A stretch of 64,000 nt of DNA from NCBI GenBank assembly GCA_036346205.1, contig JARFJB010000108.1, forward strand, positions 33,501-97,500. Direction: 5' to 3'. Source of the stretch: Vesta saturnalis (lineage: Eukaryota > Arthropoda > Insecta > Coleoptera > Lampyridae). The position numbers and the translations under genes were made by a program. Shown piece after piece: positions 1 to 12,288 of this stretch (position 1 is the first letter of the stretch; each line of letters starts with the position of its first letter). Under the pieces are notes generated by a model. The model did no database searches. It saw only the letters and a program-made list of their open reading frames with translations, and was not told the DNA's origin.

Positions 1-391
1 GGTTTTACCACGGCACAATAAGGTAAGATCGTCGACATCAGGCTTAAGCTGTTTGGCAATTTCATTAATTGCCAAAGCAAACAGAGTGCAAATGAGCATT
101 GAACCTTGGGGTACTCCATTTTCTAAAAATCTGGACGACGGTAGGACATTACCAGCACGAACATGGAATAAACGATTAGATAAAACTTAGGTAAGTTACC
201 AAGTAGACCGTATTTATGCATTTTTCCAGTATTCCGTACCTCCAGGTCATGTCGTACGCACCTTTCGGGTCAAAAAATATTGCGGCAAGATGCTCTCTTT
301 TCTTCAATATCCAAATCCAAATAAGCAAGATGATCGGTTGTTGATCTATATCGAGGGAATCCTGTCTGCTGCTGCACTAGGAAGTTGTTTA
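1..391 (-). pseudogene. I-like LINE reverse transcriptase fragment, runs off the window
   Basis: Reverse transcriptase (RT) fragment of a non-LTR retrotransposon read on the minus strand. From 391 downwards the translation shows an RT block with FRYRSTTDHL-like sequence, motif A (AAIFFDPKGAYDMTW, about 290-240), the GVPQGS-type turn (about 120) and a DD-LTLLCRG stretch near 20, where the YADD catalytic motif should be. The residues before DD are missing, so the motif is damaged. The frame shifts at least twice. The fragment is cut at 391 by the 3' tail of the next LINE copy, which shows an insertion into this RT. It belongs to the same broad family as that copy. No start codon or 5' part is present here. 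Confidence 0.75.
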
Positions 392-485
392 TTATTATTT
401 TTTTTTTAGTTGTTACGGTTAAACTACTATGGTTATCAGCCGTATTTCAATCAATACATAATTCCATATGTATATACTTCTATTT

Positions 486-2142
486 TCATATTTTTGAGTA
501 CAAGCCTGTTTCCTTTAAGTATCCTATAAGGTATAGAATCATGTTCTTATCACTTGCGAGCAATTTATCTATAGTATCCGGAAGATTGAATTTTCTTCTA
601 GCGTGGAGGTATACAGGACACGTTAGTAAGATATGTGTGACATTTAGTTCGATTTTACACGTGTCACAATGTGGTTTAGGGATCATGTCATTAGGTGGAG
701 GTTGCTGATGTTAATGTGCCCAATTCTTGATCTACATACAAAGACTTGGTCACGCCTTCTCATATATTTGGGACACAACCACCTTTCGAATTTTGGTTTG
801 ACCTCTTTCAAATGGCTGTTTGTATTTTTCCACTCCATACACCAGTGTTCCAGTATACCATCTTTATAGATTTGTTTGGCGTCTTGTAAGCGAAACGGTG
901 AGCTACCTACATCCTTGATTTCCGCTGCGGCCTTGGCTAGTTTGTCGACCTCGTAGTTTCCTATAATTCCCGCGTGACCAGAGATCCAGGCTATCATTAC
1001 GTGAACTTGGCTCGTCCGTAAATAGTGAACGTGTGCTCTGATTTCCTGTACTAGCCCATCTTCGCTGAAGTCTTTACTTAGAGCTTCAACAGCGCTGCGA
1101 GAGTCGGTACAAACGATATATTGGTCGTAATAATAGTTTTCCACGAAAAGCAAGGCATGTTTTGTCGCAATTAATTCCGCGGTAAATACGCTTACCCTAG
1201 TATGGAGTGACAAAAGGTGGTGAATGCCGTCACACGCAAAGGCGCAACCGACACCGTTGGGAGACTTAGAGCCGTCGGTATGGATAAATCGGTGCCCTTG
1301 GTAAGTATTCCGTAGCTCATAGTACATTTGTTGGTACTGTACATTGGACGTTTCAGTTTTTTTGGAGGTTCCTAGGGGCGTATCGAATTTCGGACGTCTA
1401 CTGTAGCAAGGCGGGACTTCGTACAGTTGGCTCCGCATGACGGATATCACAGGTAAGTTGTAATTATCTAATATTTCCTTCCACGGACGGTGCAAGGGCG
1501 AGTAGTTGTGGGCCTGTTACTAAACACACTGACATTGTAGTCTAGCATCAACGCATAATTGGGGTGATAAGGATCTGGTAAAATTCTGGTGTAATAATTC
1601 ATTACAAGTCTTTTGAAGCGATACGATAGCGGTTCTAAGCCAACTTCCCAGAAGACAGAATATCTGGGACTTGTGAGGAACGCACCTAGGGCTAACTTCA
1701 GCGCTGTATAATGTAGATATTCGAGCGGGGCTAGTCATGACTTCCTGGTTGAAGAATAAACGACTGAACCGTAATCGATTTTCGAGAGTATAGTGCTACG
1801 ATACATCGTAAGTAGGATGTTCTTGTCGATTCCCCAATTTATGCTTGAAATACACCTCATGATGTTAAGTACTTTCTTACACCGTGTTGCCCAGACCTCT
1901 ATATGCTTCTTCCACGACAATTTTTTGTCCAGAACAATACCTAGAAATCTGTATTCCTGGACTAAGTAAACAGGGACTCCTTCCATTCGAAGGAAAGGAC
2001 CATCGTGGCATGACCTCAGTCGGCCGAAGTGAACAGCAACCGTCTTCGAGGCAGAAAAGTGAAACCCGATGTTAGTTGCGGTTTCCGTCAAGCGATCTAT
2101 GGAGGCCTGGTGTACCTTGTTTATTTCAGCCATCGACTGCGA

Positions 2143-2201
<59 letters not shown>

Positions 2202-4071
2202 TCGACAACGTAACGCTTAGAGCGGATCCTTAGAGTATACCATTCTCTACGACGTACGAGCACCCGTATTTTGCGGTGTGATAAAAAAACTGCCGACCAA
2301 TTTAGTAATCTTCCCTTTTATTCCCCATTCTGCCATTATTTTGACAATGTTATAACGCCATGTCATATCTTAGGCCTTTTCGATGTCGAAGAATACAGCC
2401 ACGACATGTTCTCGTTTGGAGAACCTTTTCTGTATGGTGTTTTCCAGAGTTACCAAATTGTCGAGTGTCGAGCGATTCTTTCTAAAACCGAACTGAAACG
2501 GGGACAACAAGTTTCGGTTTTCAAGGTGCCACGTTAGCCTATAATTTACCTTTCTTTCCAGGGCTTTGCCCATTGAAGAAGTAAGCGATATGGGTCGATA
2601 ATTCTCGGGAACATCGGGCAACTTCTGCGACTTCAAGATGGGGACAACTTCCAATACTCCAGGTAGTTACCATCATCCCAGAGCTTATTGTATATATCGA
2701 GAATCTGCAATTTTCCTTCGAGAGGGAGACGTTTAATCATATCGTACGCAATATCGTCGCGTCCAGGGGACGAATTCCCACACTTTGACAGAGCGTATTC
2801 TACCTCCTGAATAGAAAATGGTAAATTATATGTCGTTTCTAATAGGCACCTCGAGTGAACGTTTCTTATTTTTAAATGCGGTGTTATAATTATTGGTACT
2901 ACTATCGCTTGAGTAATGTTGTGCCATAATTTCCGTCATCTCCGTTGGATCGGTTGTGGAAGTTTGATCTTTCGTTAGGATAACGGGAGTAGAGGAGTAC
3001 GTTCGTCCATATATATTTTTGATCTTTTTCCACATCTCGATTATGGGCGTGGTAGATGTCCGAGTTGAAACATACCCCTTCCAGCTATCAGTTTTGCGGT
3101 GAGTATAAAACGCCGTGCTTTAGCTCGGCACCGTTTATAACGGATACAATTTTCGACTGTCGGATTACGCCTAAAATACTTAAATGCCCTTTTCTTATCC
3201 TTAACAGCCTCGGCTACCTCGTTGTTCCACCATGGAACAATTTTTGTTTTTATTCTAGGGGAAGTTCGGGGGATATTTTTCTCTGCCGTTTGATAAGTTA
3301 AGGCTATAAATTCCGGCATAATTCCTAGAGGCTAGGAGTATAGAGAAGTACGCCGTAAATTCGTCCCAGTTGGCTTTTTCCGTAATCTAACGTGTAGGAA
3401 AGTCTGCTGTTGCCATACTTTCGTGAAAGCAAACTTAAATCGCTATATGGTCGGACATGCCGCCATCGGGCGAGACCGACCATCTCAATAAAGGTGCTAA
3501 CGCAGGAATGCAAAGCGTTAAGTCGTTGGCTGAGAATAAGTTGGATCGAAAATTGACCTATGTCGGTTCTCCACTATTCATCAAGATCAAATCGTTGCTA
3601 TCGATCAAATCTTCAATTATTCTGCCAGCAGCATCTACACCCTGAGATCCGCATATAGTATTGTAGGCGTTAAAGTCGCCCAAAATCATAAAGGGTGTAG
3701 GCAACCGATCTATGACGTTTTAAATCTGGTTGGATGTCCAATTGTGATTCGGAAAAAGTACAGGTTACACATAGTCATTTTCCGGGGATAACAAGTTTGA
3801 ATAGCTACCACTTGCAGTTGAGAGTTAATGGGTATCTCGACGACAGGCACTCCTTCTCGAAAATAAATGGCAACTCCACCGGAAGCTCGATTTGTAACTG
3901 GGCCGTCCTATCTAAAACAACTGTATCCGCGTAATTCAAACTTTTTATTTGGTAGAAATTTCGTTTCTTGTAAACAGAGGCAATATGACGAGCTGTCTAC
4001 AATAAATTCTCTGGATAATGAGCGATTAAGCCGTTACCATTAACCTGCACTATAGTGTTGTAAGAAGCCAT
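486..4071 (-). pseudogene. LINE ORF2 polyprotein (endonuclease-RT-RNase H), broken
   Basis: ORF2 begins at the ATG at 4071. An APE-type endonuclease follows, with GDFNAYNT near 3675 and SDHIAI near 3445. The RT N-terminus includes ENYRPISLTSSMGKALE (about 2610) and motif A FFDIEKA (about 2375), followed after a one-base shift by YDMTWRY. The catalytic YADD block is deleted where the TA repeat (2149-2199) lies. The RT resumes with the thumb (FLGIVLDKKLSWKKHI, about 1960). RNase H spans about 1330-890: IHTDGS, AELIA, CTDSRSA and WISGHAG are visible. A terminal Cys-His motif (HCDTC...H...CP) lies at 670-600. These domains match I-clade polyproteins; multiple stops and shifts make it a pseudogene. 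Confidence 0.78.
2149..2199. repeat. (TA)n microsatellite inside the LINE RT
   Basis: A perfect TA run of about 50 bp. It lies inside the reverse transcriptase of the I-like LINE at the place where the YADD motif should be. Tyr-Ile or Ile-Tyr runs in translations of this stretch are repeat artefacts. Confidence 0.95.
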
Positions 4072-4325
4072 TGTAATGGGTTTGTATTATAGATAATTGT
4101 CGCAGACAGATTAATCCAGAAATAATTTAAATATCTAATTTGAAAAATAAATAAATAGATAATAAATAGACAGACAAACAAATAGAGAAATAAGTAGACG
4201 AACAAATAAATCAGCAAATAAATAAATACTAAAAATGACTAGATTAATATCACACCACAGACTAAATAATATAGTAAATATCACAGTAATTATCACAGTA
4301 AGTATCCCAATAGTGTGGATATATC

Positions 4326-5323
4326 TTACACATAATCCTGTCTACTTCCACGGAGTTTACCTTTAGACCACTCCTTTTTCTTCTTTTTCGTTTCCTCTAG
4401 TAACGTCTCATCTATGGATTCCAGGGTGTAATTTTTGGAATTCGAAATAGAGGCAAGAGATATATCTCGTTTGCGTTTTTCGTTGCTGATCTCCGTTTCC
4501 ATATTGGATGGAGACCGAGCAGACAGTGCTTGTAACGCAGATTGAATAAATTGCTGTTTTTCTTCTTCTATGGAGACCTTTCCTTTGGTTGTTGGAACTT
4601 GGTGTAGTTCTGAAGTGGAAGGGGTTATGTTTTTAATGCCTCTACCAAAGGGGGAATGAGTTCCTGTATTAGTTGTTTAGTCTCGTAAGCTGGTTTAGCT
4701 TTGGCTGTAGCTTGGGAGTATGAGACTCCGTGATCAGGTGTATTTATAACAATTTTCTTTTTAGCCTCAGTATGACTTTCTTTCATCTTAATTTCTTGTA
4801 TAGTCTGCTCTTGTTTGTACACTGGGCATCCAGTAAAACGGGCTGAGTGATTACCACCGCAGTTAACATATTCGATTGGTTTATCGCATGGTCTCCCTTC
4901 GTGTTTAGCTTTTCCGCATATACACACTTCATCATTTTTACAGCTCATTATGGTATTTCCAAACCGTTGATCGATTTAGGAAGATTTAATTTATTAAATG
5001 TAAGAATGTGAGTTCCAGTTTCGATAGCTACTTCTTTTCTCCGTACAATAATACGTCGTACATTAACAAAACCTTGCGATTTCAATTCTTCAGTAACTTC
5101 CTCTACAGTGCAATTCAAAAAAACTCAAGAGACCATTGGCTTGCCCTTTAGAAACCGTTTCAACCAACACACCATCCTTTGTTTTTTTCAGCATATTTAT
5201 TTTTCCGATTAATCCATCCAGCGTTTTCCATATAACAAAAGGGCTCACTTTTTCGAAGTCACCTTCTAACTGTTTGACGATCAAGAACCGGGGGACTGGT
5301 CCCTCCTTTCCTTGACTCGTCAT
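4326..5323 (-). pseudogene. LINE ORF1 (gag-like, zinc knuckle), frameshifted
   Basis: RNA-binding ORF1 of the I-like LINE. The N-terminal part starts at the ATG at 5323. After a frame change at about 5100 it continues through a segment ending near 4950. The next block (about 4948-4830) holds the knuckle residues CICGKAKHEGRPC and NCGGNHSARFTGCPVY, the hallmark of I/Nimb/Loa-type gag proteins. The first knuckle seems to be missing in a deletion just upstream. The lysine-rich C-terminus ends at a TAA at 4326-4328. In intact elements this protein coats the RNA and helps the nucleoprotein particle enter the nucleus. At least two frame breaks make this copy non-functional. Confidence 0.72.
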
Positions 5324-5724
5324 TTGTATCTGCTATGTAAGTCGCACATCCTTGTCCATGTTTAAAGAGCTGGACGACTCTTTATTTAAAATTTCTTGTT
5401 TGGTTTACTCATATGAAGTCCCACGAGAACCTAGGAAATAAAAGTCACTCGCAGCAGAGCCTGTTTACAACGAGAAGGCTAAATACAGCCGGAGGTCGCC
5501 TGATATCCGGAGGATACCGTTCGAGACTAGCTAACGAATAGCCATTCATCCCTCGTATTACACCTTGGATTACGCTTTTGTTAACGGGGCCAGGTCCCCA
5601 AGACAAGAAACAAATGACAGGACCAAGACAACCATAGAAACGAAGGCAAACGAAATGCGACCTGCTTTAGCGTTACCCGGGGAGTACCAGGTGGAGGTGC
5701 TGGTTCGACTTTACTCCCCTATTA

Positions 5725-8240
5725 TTATTTTTTTTGTGGCATCGACATCTAAGGTCATTAGCCCAATTTATCTCGTTTAAATCTTACCATACACGCCAAT
5801 TCTTTTTAGGAAATTTATTACTATTTTTAAGTCGTCGTATTTGTTACATTTTAATAGTTGAACGATATTGAATTCTTTTGTTATGTTTACCATGATGTTT
5901 TTGTTTTTATGTTTTTCGCAGGTTTTTCAAATGTGTATAACAGTCAGGTTTTCATTACATTCATTACATTTTGGCGCTTGGTGTCCTGTTAATAAGTATG
6001 ATGACGTGAGGTTGGAATGACCAATGAGTAATTGTGTTATTACTACCCGTTCCCTTCTAGTAAGCTGGTTGGGTAGTTCCCAGGGACGTACTTGTTCTTT
6101 GAACATTAGTAGTTTACGTTGTTCTTTTTCCCAACTGTTTTGCCAGGATTTCATTATTTGACTTAAAATGTACCATTTCATGTCATCGGGAGTTACTGGT
6201 TCATTCGAAAGTTCGTCTGAAGTGGGTGCTTCTTTTGCTGCTTCGTCTGCTATTAAATTACCGTTAATGCTAGAGTGGCTCGGAACCCACACAAAGATAA
6301 ATTTATTACTTCTTAGGGTTGTGATACAATTAATTATTTTATGGATTCTTTGCATGATAGGGTTTACGGTAGTTTGATTATCTAGTTCAAGTAACGCTGA
6401 AATTGAATCCGTACATACTATACAATTTCTGTTTTTAACTCTTCCTATTCGTGTAATTCCGCAGAATAAGCGCTACTTATTTCAGATATTTTCCATTTGT
6501 ATGATTTTCCTTCCACACAATAAGCGTATCCTGCGCCTACCGAGTTTTTTGACCCATCAGTGAAAATTAGCAATGGGTTAAAATATTCTTCTACTATTTG
6601 CTTAAACTTATTCACTATAATTTGTTGGTTTGTTTCATTTCTGCGAAGTACCGATAATTCGAGCCGTGTCAGAGTGTTGCAATTATTCCATGGAGGGAGT
6701 TTGTTAAACTCCTGGACTGTTATTGCAAAGTTGGAGATTGCGAGCATATTTATATATTCTATTGCACGTACGCACATTGGCCTGGTTGCAGTTGGTTTTT
6801 TATCGAATTTTTGGATAACTTGTTTGCTAGTAAATAGTTTGTGGTTTATATGGTTTGTATTTGATCTTACATTTGTTACGTAGTTTAATGTAAGTTTCTG
6901 TCTGCGATATTTTAGTGGCATCATGACTGATTCGCAATGTAGACTTGCAAACGGACTAGTTCTATATGGTCCTGTTATATCTTTTATTGCATTACAGTGA
7001 ATAGAATCTAGAACTTTCAAACGGGATGGTCTTGCTGCTCCATAAATACTGCATCCGTAGTCTATTTTGGAGAGGACCATGGCTTTATACATTTTTGTAA
7101 GTGTTTCGCGATTAGATCCCCAGTTAATATTTGACATGCATTTTATGATGTTTAGGTAAATTCCACCTAAACCTCCAGTTGTACAGTTGTAGAATATTTT
7201 GTTGCCATGTTGTATCAAAAGATTTTTGTAAGTCCAAAAATACTCCTAGAATATGTTTTCTATCAATAAAGGTATTCTGAACAGCGTTTTCTAATCTAAC
7301 TAGGTGATCGAATGCAGATCATCGTTTTCTAAAACTTGCTTAGTAGGGTGCTATTAAATTATTTGTTTCTAGGAACCACGCTAGTCTGTTGTTAACTATT
7401 CCTTCCATTACTTTACTTAAGTAAGAGGTAAGCGGTAGTTGCTTATGTTGTTGCGGGGTTTGCCCGGCTTTAAAACAGGAATTATAATTGCCCCTTTCCA
7501 ACAATTTGGAAAAATGCCTTTCTCCCAAATGGCATTAAATAATGTTAGTATTTTAATTTTTCCTGATATTGGAAGATTTCTTATGAAGTCGTAAACGATG
7601 TTATCTTTCCCAGGTGCCGATTTTCTTGATAGCTTAAGCGCAACATTCAGCTCTTTGAGGGTCAACGGGCTGTTATAATCTATATTATATTCCGAATGTG
7701 AAAAATCCAATTCAGTTTCTGCTGATAGTTTCGTCTGCAAGAATCGCTGATCATAGTTACTGTTTGAGCTTGCACTCTCGTAGTATTTGGCAAATGCTTC
7801 TGCCGCTTCTGGTTCGCTTGCAGTCAACCTACCCTCAATTTCTACTTTAGGGATCGAAAAGTTGCTTTTTCCTGATATGTCTTTATCTTATTCCACACCT
7901 CGTTGACTGGACTGTCAAATGTAAGATTACTAACGTAGTCTTCCCAACACTTTTTTTTTGCTCTAACGTATTAAGTGCCTAGCTTTTGCCTTTTTAAACA
8001 ATATTAGATTTTCTTGGGTAGGATGCTTTTTGACATTATTTAGGTAGTATATCTTTTCTCTAATTTTTGCTTCTACGTTTGTATTCAATCAGGGAGCAGA
8101 GTATCACTAACTATACCCTTCGTTTGTTGAAAGCAAGCTTGTGCAGTTTTTAATGATGCTATCTGTTACTTCGCGGACATCTGTGTCTATATTATCTGTT
8201 ATCTGGGGTGCAGTGTATAGATTTGTATCTGTTGCAGTCT
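5725..8240 (-). mobile_element. Second I-like LINE copy, 5' truncated
   Basis: A minus-strand copy of a related but distinct I-like LINE. It starts inside the endonuclease-RT linker near 8230, so it is 5' truncated. It continues through RT, RNase H and the Cys-His motif and ends in an A-run plus TAA-type repeats at 5725-5740. RT motif blocks A and the thumb are present, but the segment with GVPQGS and YADD is missing between about 7210 and 7170. The 5' edge lies next to an ATT microsatellite (8265-8365). The 3' tail directly abuts the 5' end of the other LINE copy. Confidence 0.75.
5927..8090 (-). pseudogene. LINE ORF2 remnant: RT, RNase H, Cys-His tail
   Basis: Pieces read from right to left. 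The linker with DYVSNLTFDSPVNEVWNKI lies near 7930. The RT N-terminus is at 7827-7417 (KSAPGKDNIVYDFI, IIPVLKPGKP). After a one-base shift come YLSKVMEGIVNNRLAWFLE and motif A (VFLDLQKSFDTTW, about 7240). The thumb and connection are at 7170-6600. RNase H starts with LIFTDGSKNSVGAGYA (about 6560) and ends at 5927 with WVPSHSSINGNLIADEAA and a CNEC...H terminal motif. A frame break at about 6445 splits RNase H. The RT core with the catalytic Asp pair has been deleted. The product would have been the replication enzyme of the LINE; this copy is inactive. Confidence 0.75.
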
Positions 8241-8263
8241 ACGTCTTTTAGTAACCATAATAT

Positions 8264-8264
<1 letters not shown>

Positions 8265-8330
<66 letters not shown>

Positions 8331-8365
8331 CATTTTTATTATCATTATTATTATTATTTTTATTA
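8265..8365. repeat. (ATT)n microsatellite
   Basis: About 100 bp of ATT/TTA repeats, perfect for the first 65 bp and then interrupted by ATC and TTTT. It marks the 5' edge of the truncated LINE. Poly-Tyr and poly-Asn translations across it are artefacts. Confidence 0.95.
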
Positions 8366-9900
8366 CTATTTTCATTCATCCCTTGTTTGTGTTTCAGTGT
8401 AATTGAGTCGTTTTTAGTGTATGCATATAAAACATAAAAAATGCGCCATTTTATCTGCCTGTCCAACTGGCGGTGTCATTATCAGAAGTTTACGGAGCGC
8501 TCAACAGCCTTAATTTAGTTACTATCTTATCTAGTATGGTCGCGTAGCTTGCATCAAGACGGAATTTTTTATTTGGAAAAAAAAGTTACAGCCTAAACTT
8601 CGTTCGTTGATTATAGGAATCTACTTGTCACCATAGAGTTTCTAATAATCAACTTGGTTCATTTTTGAACGCAGGTGGTTATTATATTGAATCAATTTAC
8701 TATCTGTTTGACGCCCTTTTTATCATTAAGTTCAAAAGCTGTTATAATCTATTAGACATCATTTTGGGTATAACATATTCAAAATTATTAGTTACAAGTG
8801 AAATTCATTAAGAAACCAGTAATAGTATCACTTTTGATGGGTAACAACTACACAATGTGTTGTTTCGATCTATTGGGCATCAATGCAGCAACTTGAAGAT
8901 ATTTGGTCAAATACATTGGAAGAAACGGTAACAGTATTGCTTTGATGTGAAATATCTAAAATTTGTTGTTTTAAACCTTTAACTATAATTTTGGGTTCGG
9001 AATACTGAAAAGATTTATATTTCGTCCCAATTGACTGGTTGACAATTCTGTCCGGTGTTGTCAGGAATTTTTAGTGTAATTTCTCGTAAATATAATAAAC
9101 AACATATTTTATTTATTTAGTGCTGTGACTATAGATGTATAAGTTTTATTACAGTATAATTGGAAGTATCATGAAGAAATAACTCAATATAATATTCTCG
9201 TATTATAACATCAATAAAGTATTCAAAAAGATATTTTATTATTATGATAAAATAAACACAACCCCTGCAACTGTGGTTTGACAACATTTTTCACAATCTG
9301 ACAACATCGGCGTCCTGTGGCAGTATTAATATTAGTAACGCAACTGCTCTAACTCGTGAAAATTAATACAGTGGGATCATCACTGTTTGACGGTGCCGCT
9401 CCTAGAACAGTACTACTGTTCCGCATCCTTAAAATGAAAATTGTGCTATACCCAGTGGCGTAAATGCAGATATTAAAATAAATACTACCATAAATGACAA
9501 AAACTTTGGTGAATGACGAATTGCGTATTATGTAGACGTACAAAAACTTCAATAATTGTAATTTAGTCTTTCTTAAGACTAAAGGGAAATTGTTATAAGG
9601 TATGTGAAAATTTGGTTAAAAATTACCATTTATTATTTTTAATTGATAATATAGATTTTCTGGATTTCCAAGGCGTATTTCTGGTGTATTAAACCAATAC
9701 ATGGTATTTACTCGTCAAATTCAAATTTTGTAAGTGCTTTTATATACTAAAAGTAATGTTTAAAACAAATTTTGCTTTTTAACCTCAATTTGGTTATGAG
9801 AATAATGTACAGTTTAGAGAGTAAAAACTGTTTAGATGAGCGTTTAATGATCTTTTTGTTTATATTGACATGAGTGGTTTGAAATAGGCTATAATGTATT
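8366..9900. other. AT-rich DNA, nothing recognised
   Basis: No ORF with family resemblance, no clear inverted repeats and no splice-consistent exons were found here. It is probably old degraded repeat sequence. Confidence 0.5.
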
Positions 9901-9920
9901 AATTTTGTTGTCAGGTTTAA

Positions 9921-10246
9921 AATGAATAATCGAAAGGTAATTCATAGCCAAGGGCGGAAAATTATCTACAATGTGTACCAATTTATGAAAAAAGAAAAAG
10001 AAGGAACGATGACAATGCCATTATCCCAATTACAAGAATGTGTTGCTGAAGAAACCGTTCTAGACTAGCTACTAGTTGAAAATGGTCATGCTGTCCTTCG
10101 TCTCCCTTTGTACCACTGTGAATTAAATCTTAAAAAAGGAGTGATATTGGATGATGTTACCTTTACAATGACATTAAAACATTTAATCAGAAATCAATGT
10201 AGGATATATTTGTTAAATAATATTAGTGAAAACAAATTACATGTAT
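9921..10246 (+). pseudogene. Tc1/mariner-like transposase, internal-deletion derivative
   Basis: From the ATG at 9921 the frame reads MNNRKVIHSQGRKIIYNVYQ and then about 25 residues ending in LQECVAEE. This is the N-terminal helix-turn-helix start typical of intron-bearing IS630/Tc1-type transposases of insects. It then jumps after a TAG (10066) to VENGHAVLRLPLYHCELN, which is the C-terminal block preceding the third catalytic acidic residue in this family. The 200 or so residues between, with the first two catalytic Asp residues, are absent, and the NPIE motif itself is disrupted. This is an internally deleted, non-autonomous copy. A CAG at 9912-9914 just upstream could be a splice acceptor. 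Confidence 0.6.
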
Positions 10247-10630
10247 GACTGGTTAGTTTATTATAAATGCATACATTCAACATATTCAGCACAAGTCAGG
10301 TACACCATTTTTGCTGACCAGCTTTGAATGTACACTGGTGAACATCACAAATACATTATAATGCAAAAAAAGAACTTATTTAACTTAATGCTAGATACCA
10401 CTTTTGCATTGCATTCTAGTTTCTGAACAAAAACTTATTTCAGATTATATACCACTGATTTAGTCCTTCTCATATGGAACTAGTTATATTGATATATATT
10501 GATCTAAAGCACAGCAAATAATGAATTAATAATGCATTGTTTTTTTAGATCTCAAACGTGCATGTAAATGAGATCAATTCAGCTAAAGTATAGTAAGTAA
10601 TGAGTAAAGATTTTCAATTAGTGCACATAT
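10247..10630. other. AT-rich spacer, nothing recognised
   Basis: Spacer between two transposase remnants. No motif, repeat or ORF that I can assign. Confidence 0.5.
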
Positions 10631-10633
10631 TAT

Positions 10634-10924
10634 TTACATACAAATATAACGATATCGTACATTTTCCACTACTTCCTCTGTAAGTACAGTTGTGCGACCC
10701 GTAGATTTTCCCTTGCAAGCACTACCATGCTCATGAAAACGACTAACAATTCTTCGAATGTGTCGGCATAAAACATCATCATCTAATTCGATGTTCTGAA
10801 AGTGATGTTGATATTCTTCAACACATAATCGTACCGAATACTTCCAGTTTCCATCTACATCTTTTTCGCCGTTTCGGAAATAAGCTTCCAAAATAAACTT
10901 GTCTTGTTCCACAGTAAAAGGCAT
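10634..10924 (-). pseudogene. Mariner-type N-terminal HTH domain (DUF4817-like)
   Basis: An open frame of 96 codons starting MPFTVEQDKFILEAYFRNGE. This matches the N-terminal DNA-binding module annotated DUF4817 in many insect mariner-like transposases: an aromatic helix, a conserved Cys-Glu-Glu-Tyr/Phe segment, then a basic linker (KGKSTGRTTVLTEEVVENV) before the second helix-turn-helix. In intact proteins the linker is followed by the rest of the DNA-binding domain and a DDE/D catalytic core; none is found downstream. It is therefore a stranded N-terminal exon or fragment. It is not interrupted by stops. Confidence 0.55.
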
Positions 10925-11590
10925 TATAACCTAAAAAAATTTATTTACGAAAAAGGCATAAAATACACGAATAAATTTACCTTGAAAGTCCTGGTTAATT
11001 CATTAATGAGTTTTGAAAAAAACTATTTTATTGTAATACAAATGTAGATAAAGGAATAATTGAAAAAGGAAACATCTATGTACGTTTATGAAATGTCAAT
11101 CGAAGACGAAATAAATATTTGTGCCTAATTTCACTAGTAACTTGGAATAAACTTTTGATAAAAATTCTGTAAAAAGCAGTTTTTTTTCGGTCATTCATTG
11201 TTGATATCCCGGTACTATGTTCGCCAGGAAAGTTAATTTATGAATTTAGCTATCCAATTTGCTTATACTGTCTTCTCATATAAAACAGTGAATTAAATAA
11301 GGATGGTGAACATTCGTAGTGCATTTGACGAAATTGACATACGGTATTGAATAAGCAAATGTAGTAGAGAGAGTAAACCTATAAACGCGAAATCAATTTG
11401 TTTGACATGCATTAGAATTTAATTCTCATTTGACTAATACCTCATAAGCTCCATTTTTTTGTTTATCCTTTGACTGTTTCCTCATTTCCCACATTTACTT
11501 CTTTTAATCATCATTTACCACATACTTTAAAGAAAATGTGGGTACCCTGATAGCAGTATGTACTGTCCAAGAAGTAAGTATGACATTAAG
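10925..11590. other. AT-rich spacer, nothing recognised
   Basis: No recognisable coding sequence. A 12-base word (GCCAGGAAAGTT) near 11230 recurs inverted near 16415; it is too short to define an element. Confidence 0.4.
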
Positions 11591-11599
11591 TGTTTATAT

Positions 11600-12192
11600 C
11601 TTAATTTATTACAATCACGAAATTGCATCGTGTGGCAAGCACCTTGGGTATATCTGAGAAGACCGTAAGAAATATCAACTCTCGAGCTGCATCTAACCCT
11701 GTTTTAACACAACGACCACGCAAGAAAGCAAAATCTGACGATCTAGCCGACACATCCGAAATGTATACACAAAGTGAGTAATATTACATCACAATCTTTT
11801 ACACATGTTTGACATACTAATTTATTTACAGAAAAACATGTCACAGTTTCGTATTAGTCACGTATTAATAAGTGGCAAAAGTCTTCATCGTACAATCCAG
11901 TCGCTAGGATTGAAATTCAAAAAAGACTCCAACTGTAGAGCATTATTGGAAAAAAGTTAACCGCAGAAATGCCATTTAAATTGCTTAAACAATACATTAA
12001 AGAGATCTATTTACCTAATTGTCGGCAAGAAAACTCCTTTAATTAGAATCATTATGGGATAATTGTGTGCGACATACTGAAGAAACAATAAAGCAATGGT
12101 ATAAACGGGAAGAAATGTTGAACATCACAGTTCACAAACTGATTATTAGCATCGGAAACTATTCTGAAAGCTCAGATGTAGATAGTGATTAG
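11600..12192 (+). pseudogene. Tc1-like transposase remnant with core deleted
   Basis: Plus-strand pieces of an IS630/Tc1-type transposase. At about 11625-11770 there is a helix-turn-helix (RVASTLGISEKTVRNINSRA) followed by a basic linker. A likely intron follows (GTGAGTAA donor near 11773, TTTACAG acceptor near 11832). Then LHRTIQSLGLKFKKDSNCRA at about 11880-11940 matches the segment preceding the catalytic domain. The catalytic core is gone. The C-terminal tail (WYKREEMLNITVHKLIIS, then an acidic Ser-Asp end) reads to a TAG at 12190. Its layout parallels the tail of the neighbouring element at 12621, so the two are related families. Confidence 0.55.
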
Positions 12193-12288
12193 AAGCTTAA
12201 CACTTTGATAACCATGTTTCTACCACCTACAATTAGTAGTGCGTTAGTGTGCGTGTTAGTTCATATTTAATACAATAAATTTGTATTA

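Larger units (their letters stand above)
392..5724 (-). mobile_element. I-like non-LTR retrotransposon (LINE), nearly full length, dead
   Basis: A 5.3-kb LINE on the minus strand. In order from 5' (right) to 3' (left) it holds a 5' UTR (5724-5324), a zinc-knuckle ORF1, an ORF2 with endonuclease, RT, RNase H and a terminal Cys-His motif, then a short 3' UTR ending in an A-run followed by TAA-type repeats at 393-408. That tail is typical of I-clade elements, as are ORF1 zinc knuckles and an RNase H after the RT. The 5' end abuts the TAA-type tail of a second LINE copy at 5725-5733. Both ORFs carry several frameshifts and stops, a TA microsatellite splits the RT, and the YADD region is deleted, so it cannot move by itself. 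Confidence 0.8.

Noticed and set aside
8208..8466. Poly-Tyr and poly-Asn frames
   Set aside because: Direct translations of the ATT microsatellite.
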